Source of the DNA: Proteromonas lacertae | Lineage: Eukaryota; Sar; Bigyra; Opalinata; Proteromonadidae | Direction: 5' to 3' | Assembly: GCA_002245135.1 (NCBI GenBank) | Contig: NGBS01000300.1 | Location: 1 to 64,000 of the forward strand | DNA length: 64,000 bases | Shown: positions 36,373-48,000 of the stretch, piece by piece | Layout of the letters: each line of letters opens with the position of its first letter | How positions within the stretch are numbered: the first letter of the stretch is position 1 | The notes under the pieces: generated by a model | Databases searched by the model: none | What the model was told of the DNA's origin: nothing | The model's input: only the letters and a program-made list of their open reading frames with translations | Position numbers and translations under genes: made by a program

Positions 36373-37791
36373 TTATTTTGGTTGTATTTTAGCATCACTA
36401 GGTGATTTTGTTATTCTTCTTAAAACATAACTAAAAAGAGTTAGTGTTATGGATAAAGATATCTTAATTATATACATTATAGAATATATATTTACAAAAG
36501 TAATTATCATTGATATTGCGGATATTATATACATACATGTCATTATAAAATCAGAAAAACAATTACAGCAACATGAAAAGTATACTAATAATATACAAAA
36601 ATATCCAACTATAGTATTTAAAGCTGATATTAAAAGACCAATAAGATGAATCCATTTCAGCCATGATAGACGTTTATATACTTCTCTATCTGATAATAAA
36701 TATAAAATAACAACAGTTAATGACTGAAAAAAACATAGCATAGATAGAAATTTTGCTACATATGTTAATCTACAGCAACAACATTTTTTATTTGTAATTA
36801 TTTCTTTTTTCTCTTCTTTTCTGTCATTATCTATATTATCTCTTTTATTTCCTCCTTCTTCTAATGTTTGTGGTTGTATGTCACTGTTCTTTCTTTCATC
36901 TTGTACCTCCTCGTTAGAATACACGATTTGATCTATTATCGGGTTTTCATCTACTTGTACAGGTATATATGGTTTATTTATATCTTCTACTTCTACAATA
37001 AATTCACCTATCGATAATCTATTATTAGGTTTAAGTGCTAATAGTTTTTCTAATAATGAATTTAATTGTTCATTATTCTCACAATCTAGTTTAGTATATT
37101 CACATCTTAAGATTTTAAGTTTTATCTCATTTGCTGACTCTCCTTCAAATACTCTCTTTCCACTCAATAAATAGTATATTAAACAACCAATTGACCAAAT
37201 GTCACTCTTTTCTGTCATTTTTTCATTTTTTAACATTTCTGGGCTTAACCAACAAATTTCATTTATTCCTATCTTCATATCTTTAGCTAATATATTACAA
37301 AAATAATCACTTAAATAAAAATCACATTTATCACTCACTAATATATTTGAAGGTTTTAAATTTCCATAAACCAATCCGTTCTCATGAAATACACTAATGC
37401 AATAATAAATAATTGTTAATATGTCTTCTATCCCTGTTTCTTTAAAAAAACTAATTGGATCCATATTTTCTAAATTATCAGATAAGCGTGACAATTTAAT
37501 AAACATATTAATTTTATTTTCTTTGATATCTTCGACTTTACATAGGTGTAGATTCTCATCAACTACAACAAACTCATTTATTATCTTTATACTATTCATA
37601 AATCTGTCTTTATTTTCTTTATTTATTTTATTGATGTTATATATTTTTATTACCTTCATTTTGTTACTTAGATCATCCTTTACTGAAACGCTGGAGCAAT
37701 ATTCTCTACGAGATAGTACTTTGATATACTATGAAATGTGATGTAATATTTATACAGAGTATCCTTCAAGTCTAAATAAACCATTACTCAT
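36373..37791 (-). CDS. Pseudokinase with C-terminal four-span membrane domain
   Basis: Exon 1 codes MSNGLFRLEGYS; a 27-nt intron (37729-37755) leads to YIKVLSRREYC and the N-lobe lysine in MKVIKIYN. The catalytic loop reads YGNLKPSN and the metal-binding motif SDYF, so no catalysis is expected. WSIGCLIYYLLSGKRVFEGE and LRCEYTKLDCENN are almost identical to the gene at 58202-60229. After an acidic linker, a CCCC cluster (possible palmitoylation) begins a membrane domain with four hydrophobic helices (LSMLCFFQSLTVVILYLL, WIHLIGLLISALNTIVGYF and two more). The same membrane domain, without kinase, is found in the next gene. Topology and ligand unknown. Confidence 0.75.
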
Positions 37792-38144
37792 TCTTCCAAC
37801 TTACAGTTAAACGGATATATTTTTATTATATATTTTTATTGAGGGAATAAACTTAGCAGTATATTTTTATTAGAGATAGATATTAACATCTGAACAATCG
37901 CTGCAGCGTAAAACTAAAACACAAGAGATTGGTTTAGATACTACCAATATGAGATATGTGATAAATATAATATCTATTTCTTCTTCCACCCTTTTCTTTC
38001 TTTTCTTAATTGCTTATATCTTTGTATCCAATATATATTTTACAAATATTATGCGTATTATACCGAATCTTCAGATATATTAACTTGATTTAACTACAGT
38101 TAATAGGAATAATGCCTAAGCAAATATGCAGATATGTAATTATC
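37792..38144. other. Intergenic region, no gene seen
   Basis: AT-rich spacer between the pseudokinase-membrane gene and a duplicated promoter block. Nothing recognisable. Confidence 0.5.
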
Positions 38145-38410
38145 ACTATTTCACATTAACTATTACATATAAATATTCATTTGCAGTAAATTAATCACTT
38201 TCGCACACACAATTGAGATTGAAGATAGATTCAGTTATTTTACACAATTATCCTGGTCTATTGTAACAGATTAAACACAGTATAAATATTTTACCAAGAA
38301 AATATAACACTATTCATTCAGTTTAACAAAATGTAAATTATAGTCGTTTCATATATCACATCAAGCTTTTTACTTTTACTTTTTCATTTATTTCATCACA
38401 TACAGTTAAT
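38145..38410 (+). repeat. Orphan copy of the promoter region of the gene at 39835
   Basis: Direct repeat of 39575-39840, offset 1430 bp. By hand count 195 of 220 bases match (about 89%) with no gap up to the shared TCAAGCTTTT (38361-38370). Where the functional copy has ATATGGTTAAT, this copy has ATACAGTTAAT, so the start codon is gone and no open frame follows. It is the relic 5' end of a duplicated gene. Confidence 0.8.
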
Positions 38411-38464
38411 ATATAAAATGTAATATAAAATCAATCAATAATTATTAATAGCGAAGAGGATAAA

Positions 38465-39493
38465 TCAAATTTCATGGTGTATTTTTTCTGGTGAAACTTT
38501 TATCATTCCACACCACAGACATACACAATCTAGTTTCACCTTTGTTTCTTTACATAATATACAACTGAAACAAAACAAAACAACTGATATTAATAGTTTA
38601 TTAATATCTACAACAGAATATGAATTCACAATGACAGAAAATGGTAAAGATGCTATTGAAAAAAACAACATACATACTACTATCATTCTCACATAAGCTA
38701 TCCAATTATCATAACAACGTGACGTACAAACAAATGCAATTGCAGTAAATGCCAAAACTGAATCAACAATTGATATTATTATAGCTGCTAGTTTTACCCA
38801 TTTAAATGATGATGAATCTGCATTTAATTTTTTATTTGTATTGACATATAAAAATATTAGAGCCAATGATTCAATGAAATACAACACTAATACCAATTTT
38901 ATTACATTTGGATATTCAGTAGAATCTCTTTTCGTTATTACAAAACAATATTTCTTATTCTTTTCTATCATTTCTTTGTTATGTAATACTTTTTTCTTTC
39001 TTTCGATGATTTTTGAAACATCTTTCAATGCATCTTTATAATTCTTTTTTATCCAACTACTTGAAAATATCATTACTATATTTTTAACTACACTACTTCC
39101 GCCTATATAAATATGATGATGATTTATAATTACTTCACTTCTACCATTCACTTCAAAAAATTCGTTAGTTGTATTATCTGGTAATATATAATAAGGATAT
39201 TCTACAAATCCATTTGCTTTAGCATAATCAACAGTAATTACATCTCTACAAATATGATATAACTCTTCTTCTTCTTTTATTGTCCATTTTCTCATTTCTT
39301 TGTATTTAGTATATTTTTTCCATTTTGGATATTCCTTTATGAATTTAGAAACAGCACTAAAACAATTCAGGTAGTACATTAACCTATTCCTGCAATAATC
39401 ATCAATTTTTCTAATACTTGGCATATCTTCAACATCAACATAATTTTCTACTGCTACGGAAGTATTTGAGCTATCTAAATCAACTAAAGTCAT
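38465..39493 (-). CDS. Membrane protein with four C-terminal spans
   Basis: Soluble N-terminal part of about 190 residues (MTLVDLDSSN; IGGSSVVKNIVMIFSSSW; KDVSKIIERKKKVL) with no known domain, then four hydrophobic helices (KLVLVLYFIESLALIFLYV, WVKLAAIIISIVDSVLAF, YVRMIVVCMLFFSIASLPF and ISVVLFCFSCILC). The spacing and the KW.(H/K)L...IIS pattern match the membrane domain of the pseudokinase at 36373-37791. The conservative start is the ATG at 39493. A longer model starts at 39570 (MNFYHF) and needs a 44-nt AT-AC intron at 39509-39552; it keeps the frame but is unproven. The gene sits between two copies of a promoter repeat. Confidence 0.65.
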   Translation of the reverse strand: MTLVDLDSSNTSVAVENYVDVEDMPSIRKIDDYCRNRLMYYLNCFSAVSKFIKEYPKWKKYTKYKEMRKWTIKEEEELYHICRDVITVDYAKANGFVEYPYYILPDNTTNEFFEVNGRSEVIINHHHIYIGGSSVVKNIVMIFSSSWIKKNYKDALKDVSKIIERKKKVLHNKEMIEKNKKYCFVITKRDSTEYPNVIKLVLVLYFIESLALIFLYVNTNKKLNADSSSFKWVKLAAIIISIVDSVLAFTAIAFVCTSRCYDNWIAYVRMIVVCMLFFSIASLPFSVIVNSYSVVDINKLLISVVLFCFSCILCKETKVKLDCVCLWCGMIKVSPEKIHHEI

Positions 39494-39574
39494 GAATTTC
39501 ACTCTACTGTAGAATTCTGGTTTGTCAAAAAAATGGGGTATGAAAAAGATATAAAATGATAAAAATTCATTTTT

Positions 39575-39834
39575 TCTATTTCACATTAACTATTACATTT
39601 AAACATTCATTTGTAGTAAATTAATCACTTTCACACACACAATTGAGATTGAAGAAATATTCAGTTATTCTACACAATTATTCTATTCCACAGTAACATA
39701 CTAAACGCAATTTAAATATTCTACCAAGAAAATATAATGCCATTCATTCAGTTAAACAAAATGAAAATTATAGTCGTTTCATATATCAAATCAAGCTTTT
39801 ATCATTTTTCATTTTTTCTTTTATTTCATTAGAT
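39575..39834 (+). repeat. Promoter-containing direct repeat, functional copy
   Basis: Second copy of the 38145-38410 repeat. It holds TCAAGCTTTT at 39791-39800, followed by a T-rich stretch and the intact ATG at 39835. Confidence 0.75.
39791..39800 (+). promoter_or_regulatory. TCAAGCTTTT core promoter element
   Basis: Exact decamer 34 nt before the ATG at 39835; also preserved in the orphan copy at 38361. Confidence 0.5.
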
Positions 39835-40425
39835 ATGGTTAATAAAGAAATAAAAATATACTATAGAGGAAGTATTCATCCATCTAAGTGGTTAGAAATT
39901 AAAAAAATAATAATAGAGGATTGTCCTGAAGAAGTAACAGCTTTGTATTATTCTAGACCAGATAAAGGAAATGATCTATTATCAGTGAATGAAGAACCTA
40001 CATTTTACAGTATTGAGAATAGAAGTATAATAGGAGCAGAGTTAGTACCTCATTTATTTATAGAAAGAATAAAGAATGGTGATTGGTGGGTTGAATTAGA
40101 AGAAGGACATAAATATATTCCTGTTTATCAATATATTCCTAACAAATGGGTATTTATTGCATTTGTTGATATTGCAAGTGATATTGAATATATAAAAGCG
40201 TTGTACTACTCTCAGCCAGACGAAAATGACTTGTTATCTGTGACTGATACTCCATCATTTTATCATATAGAAGGTAATAGTGTAATAGGTTCAGAATCAA
40301 TTTCTCGTTTATTTTTATCTCGAATAAGTAAAGTTGGTTGGTGGGGTGAGTATTCTCCTCCTACATTTAATCAAGAAATATTAGCTAATGCATTACATGC
40401 ACTTTTTCAAGCAAGTAGTAAATGA
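39835..40425 (+). CDS. Protein with two tandem approximately 60-residue repeats
   Basis: Not recognised. A single exon of 196 residues with two copies of a unit: ALYYSRPDKGNDLLSVNEEP ... IGAELVPHLFIERIKNGDWW and ALYYSQPDENDLLSVTDTP ... IGSESISRLFLSRISKVGWW. The spacing and the Trp pair are conserved, which implies a folded domain. The N-terminus (MVNKEIKIYYRGSIHPSKW) resembles a third, degenerate unit. No signal peptide or membrane span. The promoter is a recent duplicate, so the gene may be one of a larger family. Confidence 0.7.
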   Translation: MVNKEIKIYYRGSIHPSKWLEIKKIIIEDCPEEVTALYYSRPDKGNDLLSVNEEPTFYSIENRSIIGAELVPHLFIERIKNGDWWVELEEGHKYIPVYQYIPNKWVFIAFVDIASDIEYIKALYYSQPDENDLLSVTDTPSFYHIEGNSVIGSESISRLFLSRISKVGWWGEYSPPTFNQEILANALHALFQASSK

Positions 40426-40515
40426 TTTTGTTAATTTTGCTAATTTTGTTGAATGAGGTTAATATTTTAAAAAAATATGTTTTAAAAAAATACATAAAGA
40501 CTAATAATATACCTC

Positions 40516-42638
40516 TTATTCAGGTAACATCTTCTTACTCACAATTCTTTTAGTTGGTGGTTTAATATTTGACTTTTTTATATTCTTAAATGCATTTGTA
40601 TAAATATCAATTGTAACTTTATCAACTCCTTTAAATCTCTCTTTATCACTTTTCACTGGTAATTTTGGCGGTCTCCATTTTATCACTTTCTCTTCTTTTT
40701 CTATTGGAATAGGAGCTGGAGGAATTACTTTCTTCTCTCTTTCTTTTATTTTCTCTATATCACTACTATTATTCTTTGGATTATTACTTCTTAATTCTTC
40801 ACTTTTTCTAGTTGATATTTTACTACTAACATTATGATAACTATTACTTCTACCAGTTGTTGTTGATATTAAATTATTATTATTATTATTATTATTGCTA
40901 ATATTAGTTGTTGTTGTTGTTGTTGTTGTTGTAGACTTTATTTCTTTCTTTGGTTTAGTATTACTGGTGTTTGGACAAGTGGATGGTTTCTTTTCATATT
41001 TCTTTGTATATTCAATCAATTTCTCTTCATTTGAAGACATATTCATCTTATAACTAATCGTATGTCTTACACTACTTGCAGCTGTAGATGATGATGATGA
41101 TGATGATGAATCTTCAGTTGAATCTGATTTTGGTTTTAACGAAGGATTCATTTGATACAACATCTTTGGTTTTTCTAATGTATTAGTCGATTTCATACTT
41201 CTAATCAATTTTCTAATAGCAAATTGTTTTTGTCTAATATCATCAATAACTTTCCTCATAAATTCATTCGATACATTATCCTTACACGAATTATTAGCCA
41301 ACTGAATTGAATCTGATAAACTCTCTTGACTGAAAGGAAATATCATTTTATATCCGCCTAATTCTCTTGGTTGATATATCATTTCTGTACCATTCAAATG
41401 ATCTTGTAAATCGAAAACATCACTACATTTAACAAAGTCATTAGGAGTAGCTTGATATAAGTTATTTATCTTTGATGAACTATATCTATAATGTGGATTA
41501 TTCATTGATTCTTCAATATCTCTTTCTACTTTCTTATTATAATCTTTTAAACTGTCTTCAACACCTGTTAATTTTAGTGTATCTGTTATTAATGGGATTT
41601 TTACTCTTTCATCAATGTCACTATCCATTGTGAGAGCTGGAGCACAGTTTACTTCAATTAACCAAGCCTATATATATGTAAATGAAATGAAATAGAAATA
41701 TATATATTATACTTTTAGATTAGAATCTAACATAAAATCAAATCCAAATAATTCAAAATTACTATGCGTTTCATTATTATTATATATTAATATAAGGCAT
41801 GTTAAACATATTAATAATCCTATATCTTCCATAACATATGGATATAAAGTACAATTATTATCTTCAAAATACTCTTTTAAACGTTTTAATTCCCATTTAC
41901 ATTTTGATCCTATCACTTCTTTTTCTGTTTCATAAGTTGGTGAAAATTTATTTAATGAACTATTCGTTAAATGCGAATAGACATTAGTGATATCTCCACT
42001 GTATTTTTGGGTTGAAAATCTTACTAAACCATTATCATATAAATATATCCTAAGAGGTGAAACTGAAGTAACTAGACAATAGATTCTTAAGTCATTTTTA
42101 TATCCACCGATTGTTAAAGGAGGTTCTATATATTTCTGAACAACTGACAGTCTATCGTAATAGAGATTATTAATATCACTTAAAACATAGATTTTCTTTC
42201 CTTGAGCTAGATCGGATGGTTTAACTATCCAAATTGCTCCTTCTTTTTTGTTTTTTGTATAACTCTTGAGGAAGTTCATATAGTCGTTGGGTAATGTGTA
42301 AGATTCTGGAGTGAATAAAAATATTTTACCAAATGCACCAGACATCCTTCTCATATTTTTTAGAAGAAGATCTTTATCACATATGCAATTACTCTTTTGA
42401 AAATGATTCACTTTCTTCAAAGGGTCAGTAATAACATATTTAAAGTCGGATGGATAAAATGAAGCATTTCTCCAGAATAAATGATAGGATTTACTGTCTG
42501 GATCGGCATCTGCATCTATTAACTTCCATCCTATTTTATTACATCTGTATTCATACCTAAATTCGTTGCAGCTATTCTCAAGACATCAGGAACACTACCA
42601 GGTAGTTTTAAATAGACAGTAGAATCAGAATTTGACAT
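40516..42638 (-). CDS. Tubulin tyrosine ligase-like (TTLL) enzyme
   Basis: ATP-grasp ligase that adds Glu or Gly (or Tyr) to tubulin tails. Motifs: WIVKPSDLAQGKKIY (nucleotide-binding lysine), VVQKYIEPPL, GYKNDLRIYCLVTS (substrate/ATP site), YDNGLVRFS, HLTNSSLNK, ELFGFDFMLDSN and, after an intron at about 41629-41673, AWLIEVNCAPAL. The 5' exon (MSNSDSTVYLKLPG) joins WKLIDADADP through a 26-nt intron. A long Ser/Thr/Asn-rich tail (about 300 residues) follows, with a terminal basic segment. The layout (N-terminal YKCN-like part, catalytic core, long tail) is like TTLL polyglutamylases, but the exact subtype cannot be read. Consistent with a flagellated cell. Confidence 0.9.
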
Positions 42639-42670
42639 TTCAGTTTTTCAAAAAATAAGTTTGTCATTCA

Positions 42671-42680
42671 TCAAGCTTTT
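42671..42680 (+). promoter_or_regulatory. TCAAGCTTTT element in a divergent promoter
   Basis: Exact decamer in the 69-bp gap between the TTLL gene (start 42638, minus) and the TTC4 gene (start 42708, plus). Confidence 0.55.
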
Positions 42681-42707
42681 GTCATTTTTTCATTTTTTAG
42701 AAAAACT

Positions 42708-44122
42708 ATGGAAGTACAGCCTGATGAGATAGATGGAATCGATGATATAGACTTTAAGTTATGGGATGAACAAGCGAAAAAAGAATATTTGGATGATTTA
42801 GAAGAAAGTCCAATTTTTCATGACAGTTTGGATGAAGTATTGATTTGAAGAAATATACTTTTGACATAGGAAAATAATCCTGCATTTGAAGCATTAAAAG
42901 CAATCAAATATAACGATATGTCTGATGGTATGATTTATAAATAATATTTATACTATAAAAAATAATAGATGAATTACTTGAACATTTTTGGTATGAAGCA
43001 AACAAGAATGTAAAGAGAGGTAAAGCAGTTCATTTAACAGAAGCTTTAAAACAATATGACAGTGCAATAGATCATGCTATAAAACTTAATAAGACAGACA
43101 TATTGAGTAAACTATATGCAAACAAATCTCAAGTGAATATTCTAAAAGGGAATTATGGAAGAGCAATAGAAGATGCAAAAAATTCTTTAAAATATGATGA
43201 AAAGAATTTAAAATCAATTTGGAGAATTGGTCATTCAAATTTACACTTGAATCGTCCAGAAGAAACAGTAAAATACTGTGATATTGGTTTAGAAATCAGT
43301 GGAGAAAGTGAAGCATTAAAATTATTAAAAAGTGAAGCAAATAAAGCAATAGAAAGAAGATTGAAACTACAAAAAGAAAAAGAAGAAAGAGAGAAATTTC
43401 GAAAAGAACAATTAAAAAAAGTTCATGAATATTATAAAAAAAGAAAATATCTAGTTGGTCCTTCATTATTTGAAGATATGAAACAATATATATCTGATCC
43501 ACAAATCGATGATGATGGTCTATTATATTTCCCTTTCTTATTGTTATATCCTGAATATAGTCAGATTGATTTCATTCAAAAGGTATGTGAAAATGATGAA
43601 TTAATAAAACACCTTGAAGTTGCATTACCTGATAATGATTATCCTTCAGCTCCTTGGGATGTTTGTAATGTTTATCATATTAGTAATATTGAAGTGTTTA
43701 TATTGGAATATTATACAAAACCTTACTCAATGGCTGAACCAGGTGAAAATGAAGAAAAATTGCGTAATCATTATATGAAACAACATTGGGTTAGAATAAA
43801 TCCAAAATGTCAAATAAAAGAAGTATTAGAATATAATAAATACACTATTCCTGGAATTCCAATAATTCATATAATTGCAAAGAAATGTAATTATTATAAA
43901 TCGTTTATTGAAAAGAATAAAGACATATTGGAATATGATAATAAAGAGAAGAAGACTCGATTATTGAAAAGGTGTGGAAATGCAAGTTGTAAAAGAATGG
44001 AAGAATTAAATGAAGAATTTAAGAAATGTAGTAAATGTAAAGAGATGTATTATTGTAGTAGAGATTGTCAAGTGAATGATTGGAAAAATCATAAAAAAAC
44101 ATGTGGTAAAAATAAGAAATAA
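42708..44122 (+). CDS. TTC4: TTC4/CNS1-type HSP90 co-chaperone fused to a MYND zinc finger
   Basis: N-terminal ENNPAFEALKAIKYNDMSDD matches the TTC4/CNS1 signature just before three TPRs (LYANKSQVNILKGNYGRAIE, KSIWRIGHSNLHLNRPEETV). A charged helix follows, then the C-terminal 'wheel' domain (LYFPFLLLYPEYSQIDFI, HLEVAL, PWDVCNVY, EVFILEYY). The last 45 residues form a MYND finger: CGNASC, CSKCKEMYYCSRDCQ, W, HKKTC. Introns of 33 and 41 nt lie after DSLDE and MSDD. TTC4 proteins couple HSP90/HSP70 to translation; a MYND finger would add a protein-binding surface. I know no standard TTC4 with this finger, so the fusion is notable. Confidence 0.87.
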
Positions 44123-44240
44123 TAATTGCTGTTATTTTATTGTGTTTGTATTTATAATAAATTCTATTACATCATTATAATCACTTTCATAATCCTTTTG
44201 TTACTTTCAATAAATCATTATCTATATCTATTATTGTTTG

Positions 44241-44690
44241 TCAATCATGAATTAAGTTTAATATTTCAAGTCTATTATTTCCAATACTATATATTAATGC
44301 TTTTTGATAAGATTCCATTGCTTTATCTAATATTTCCTATTTAGATAAATTAATAGATAATCACAAAATATTGTAATACAAGTCCAAAATAGGATTGTCC
44401 AGTAAACATGTAAATATCATATTTCATATCATTAGTTGCTTCTGACGAATATTTTAATGCTTCCTGTAATGATTCTATTGCTTCTTTATATTTTCTCTAT
44501 TTACATAAACTGTATAGTTAAATTATACAAGATGATAATATGATTGTCCGAGGAATGTGTAATTAACACCTTTTGCTAAATCATTTTCACTATCAGGTGT
44601 TGATTCTAATGCTTCTTTGAAAAATGCTGCTGATTTATTATAATCTTCCTATTAATGATTAGTTATGAATATTTTGTAATAATATTCATA
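44241..44690 (-). pseudogene. 3' fragment of a one-repeat-per-exon TPR gene
   Basis: Three TPR units on the minus strand, each in its own exon: KSAAFFKEALESTPDSENDL...LGQSYYHL, then KEAIESLQEALKYSSEATND...GQSYFGL, then KAMESYQKALIYS and a TGA (revcomp of 44241-44243). Introns of about 32 and 43 nt with GTAT/AATAG ends separate them. The units closely resemble those of the gene at 58202-60229. No start codon, kinase part or promoter is seen upstream, so it is either a truncated copy or the end of a gene whose 5' exons I could not recognise. Confidence 0.65.
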
Positions 44691-45028
44691 AGGGTGAGGG
44701 GATTATTATAATAAAATAATGAAAGGATTAAATGAATTGCTGTAGAAACAATTATATTCCTTGAAATATAAACAGATAATCATAATTATCATAATGATAT
44801 ATAATATCACTTAATATAACAATTATATCAATCAAAATAAACAGAATGTCAATTGAATGTAATTGACCTTTTGACTTTACATAATTCATTTCTTTTTTTT
44901 TTGTCTTCAATTGAATGAATTTAGGTATAAAATTAATACTCTTATATTCTAGGTCAAAGTAATGCTATATCTGTTAGGTATACTAGTTATAAATAGTGAT
45001 AATTTGTAGAAGACAACGAAGGCGTGAT
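44691..45028. other. Intergenic region, possible 5' exon of SNF2 gene
   Basis: No clear gene. An ATG at 44962 could start the SNF2 gene through a 19-nt intron, but this would give a hydrophobic leader, so the ATG at 45029 is preferred. Confidence 0.4.
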
Positions 45029-48000
45029 ATGTTTGAAGATGATGATGATGATGATAGTGTTGTGACACAAGTGATATCAGTAAAAAATCCAGTAAACAAA
45101 AGACGAAAAGTTAACAAGAAATACAGTAGTGCGATAAGTGTGGATGATGATAGTAGTTCTGTGGAAACAGTAGAAGAAAGTCATCCTCGAGAAGACAATA
45201 GTATATTTAAAATCGATGAAATGAATAGAAAAACACTTGATAACATGCTCAATCGATGAAAGTCATCCTGATTATAATATAAAAGATGAAGAACGAGAAG
45301 ATTTAGAAATGAATGGCTTACCACTAGCCAAATGTGAAGATAATGTATTAATCTTAATTTTAGACTGATAGGATAATAAACCATATTATTTACCTCTTTA
45401 CATAACAAAAAAATTAGCAAAACATCAGTATGTTGGTGTAAGATTCTTATGGGATAGAATAATACATGTATAATGTCAATAATATGTAAATAGGATGAAG
45501 GTTGTATCTTAGCCGATTTTATGGGTTTAGGAAAATCCCTTCAAGTAATCGCCACTCTTTGTGCTTATTTCAATTTAAAACATAACGAAGTGAATGAAAC
45601 AGTCACTGTAATAATAGTAGCTCCAGCTGTATGTGTTAGAAATTGGTATAATGAATTCCACATATGGTTGAATAAATATGATTATGATTTATTAAACCCA
45701 ATTATGTTTGATAAGAAAACAGATGAAAATCGATATGATAGAAAAGAGTTCTTAAAGAATTGGAAGGAAAATGGAGGTGTGTTGATAGTAGGGTATATAT
45801 ATATATATATATTATTATTATTATTATTAATATATTTAGATATGAAATGTTAAGAGGAATAATATTAGAGACAGATAAACGAATTCATAACGACAAATAT
45901 ATAGATTGTCGTGATAATTATAAATCAATATATAAATACCTATGTGATCCAGGTCCTGATTTAATAATCTTAGATGAAGGTCATAGAATTAAAGATGATA
46001 CAAAACAATTATCAATGGCATTACAGAAAGTAAAAACACATAAACGTATGATATTAACAGGTTATCCAATTCAGAATCACTTATTTGAATATTACACAAT
46101 GGTTAATTATTGTATGCCTGGTTTATTAGGAAGTAAAGAGGAGTTTAAAAATGTATAGAAATATATTTTGTATTTATGTTTTATATATTAGACATTTGAA
46201 ATACCAATCAATAATGGTTGTTTAAAGGATAGTAGTGATGCAGAATTACGAAATGCTAATAAAAAGACAGTTATATTACGAGCGAAATTAAATAAATATG
46301 TATTACGAAGAGGTGAAGAATATTTATATGATTTAATACCAAACAAACAAGAATGGGTAATTAAATGTAAAATGTCCGACTTTCAAGTATATATAATATA
46401 TATATAAATAAAAATAAATAGAAACAATTATATAAAGCTTTTATTGCATATCGAGAGATGACTGATGGTAGTATTAGTACTGATTTATTACCTGAATCTA
46501 ATACATTATTTGGAAATAATAATAATAATATCACTACAACTCCAATAACAACACCCCGAAGTGATACTAACAGTATTTCATTTACCAATAGAATTATGTC
46601 ATCATCATCAGTTACTTCAACTCCTCAACCACCTCCCAGTAAGAATGAAAATAGAAAGAATTTATTAAAGGCATTTCATATATCACAAATGATAGTCAAT
46701 CATCCTGATATATTATATGTATATATATATATATTTATGGGTTAATTATATATAAATAGAATGCATGTTGTAAAGATATGTATAAACCTGAAGAATTAAT
46801 GGATAAACAGAAAGATAGTAATGAAAATGAAGATAAAGATGATGAAAATGCATGTAAACAGATTCATAATAGTTTAGGATGGGCAAAACAACACTTTGAG
46901 GGTTATGAAGCTGGTGATTATAGGAAATCAATCAAAATGACAGTGTTAATACATATTCTATTATCATCAAAGAGTTTAAATGAAAGAGTGACTGTATTTA
47001 GTCAAAGTATTCCAACTTTAAATTGGATAGAAAACTTCTTAAATAACCACAATCGAAAATATACAGCCAAAAATAAACAAATGAAATATTTACGTATTGA
47101 TGGAAGTACTGATTCTAAAGTAAGAGCTGATAATATTCGTGAGTTTAATGACTTAAAGAATGATATATTAGTAATGCTAGTTAGTACAAAAGCTGGTAGT
47201 GAAGGTATTAATTTGATAGGTGGAAATAGAGTTATATTATTTGATGTATCTTGGAATCCATGTCATGATCATCAAGCTATGTGTCGATCTCATAGATTAG
47301 GTCAAAGAAAGAAAGTGTTCGTTTATCGATTAATATCCTGTGATTCATTAGAAAAGAAGATTTTTGATTTACAATTACATAAAGAAGGAATGAGTAAAAG
47401 AATTATTGATGATAAAGCCATAGAAAGAAGATTAACTAAAGGTGATTTAGAAGATATATTTGATGTAACACATGATAAAGATCCTGTTGTTGAATTAGAT
47501 AAAGTTGATACATTAGATGATAAGATATTAGCAACTATTATTAAAAAATATCCTGATTATATTCAAGCATGTTATCCTCAAGAAACAGTAATGAAACCTG
47601 AAGATAATGAGAAATTAACAGATGAAGAAAGAAAAGAAACAGTGAAAGAATATATAAAGAAAGAAGAAATGATTCAGAAAGAGTTGGAGAATAGAAATAT
47701 TAATGTTACTTGTAGTATATGTGGTAAGGAATTTCCATTATCTGCATTATTTGATGGTATTCATTCAGTTACATGTGAGAAATGTGGTAAACAATTTGAT
47801 TTATCAAAAGAAGATAAGAATAGACTTTTATCTGTATTATTCTATTATATTATATTATATATATAGTTGAGAAAAGATGTATCTGATCGATTAGAACCAA
47901 GACCTGTCATTAGAGGAATGGTTATGAATAATAACAACAGCAATATACCTTATAATATGTATAATAATCCTTCCAATATTGTATCAGTTCAAGTTACATG

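Noticed and set aside
44123-44344. Hydrophobic plus-strand ORF after the TTC4 gene
   Set aside because: It overlaps the antisense TPR fragment, has no promoter element, and reads as T-rich spacer.
45181-45260. Apparent frame break at the start of the SNF2 gene
   Set aside because: A 28-nt GTATAT...AATAG intron after HPREDN restores the frame, so no indel is needed.
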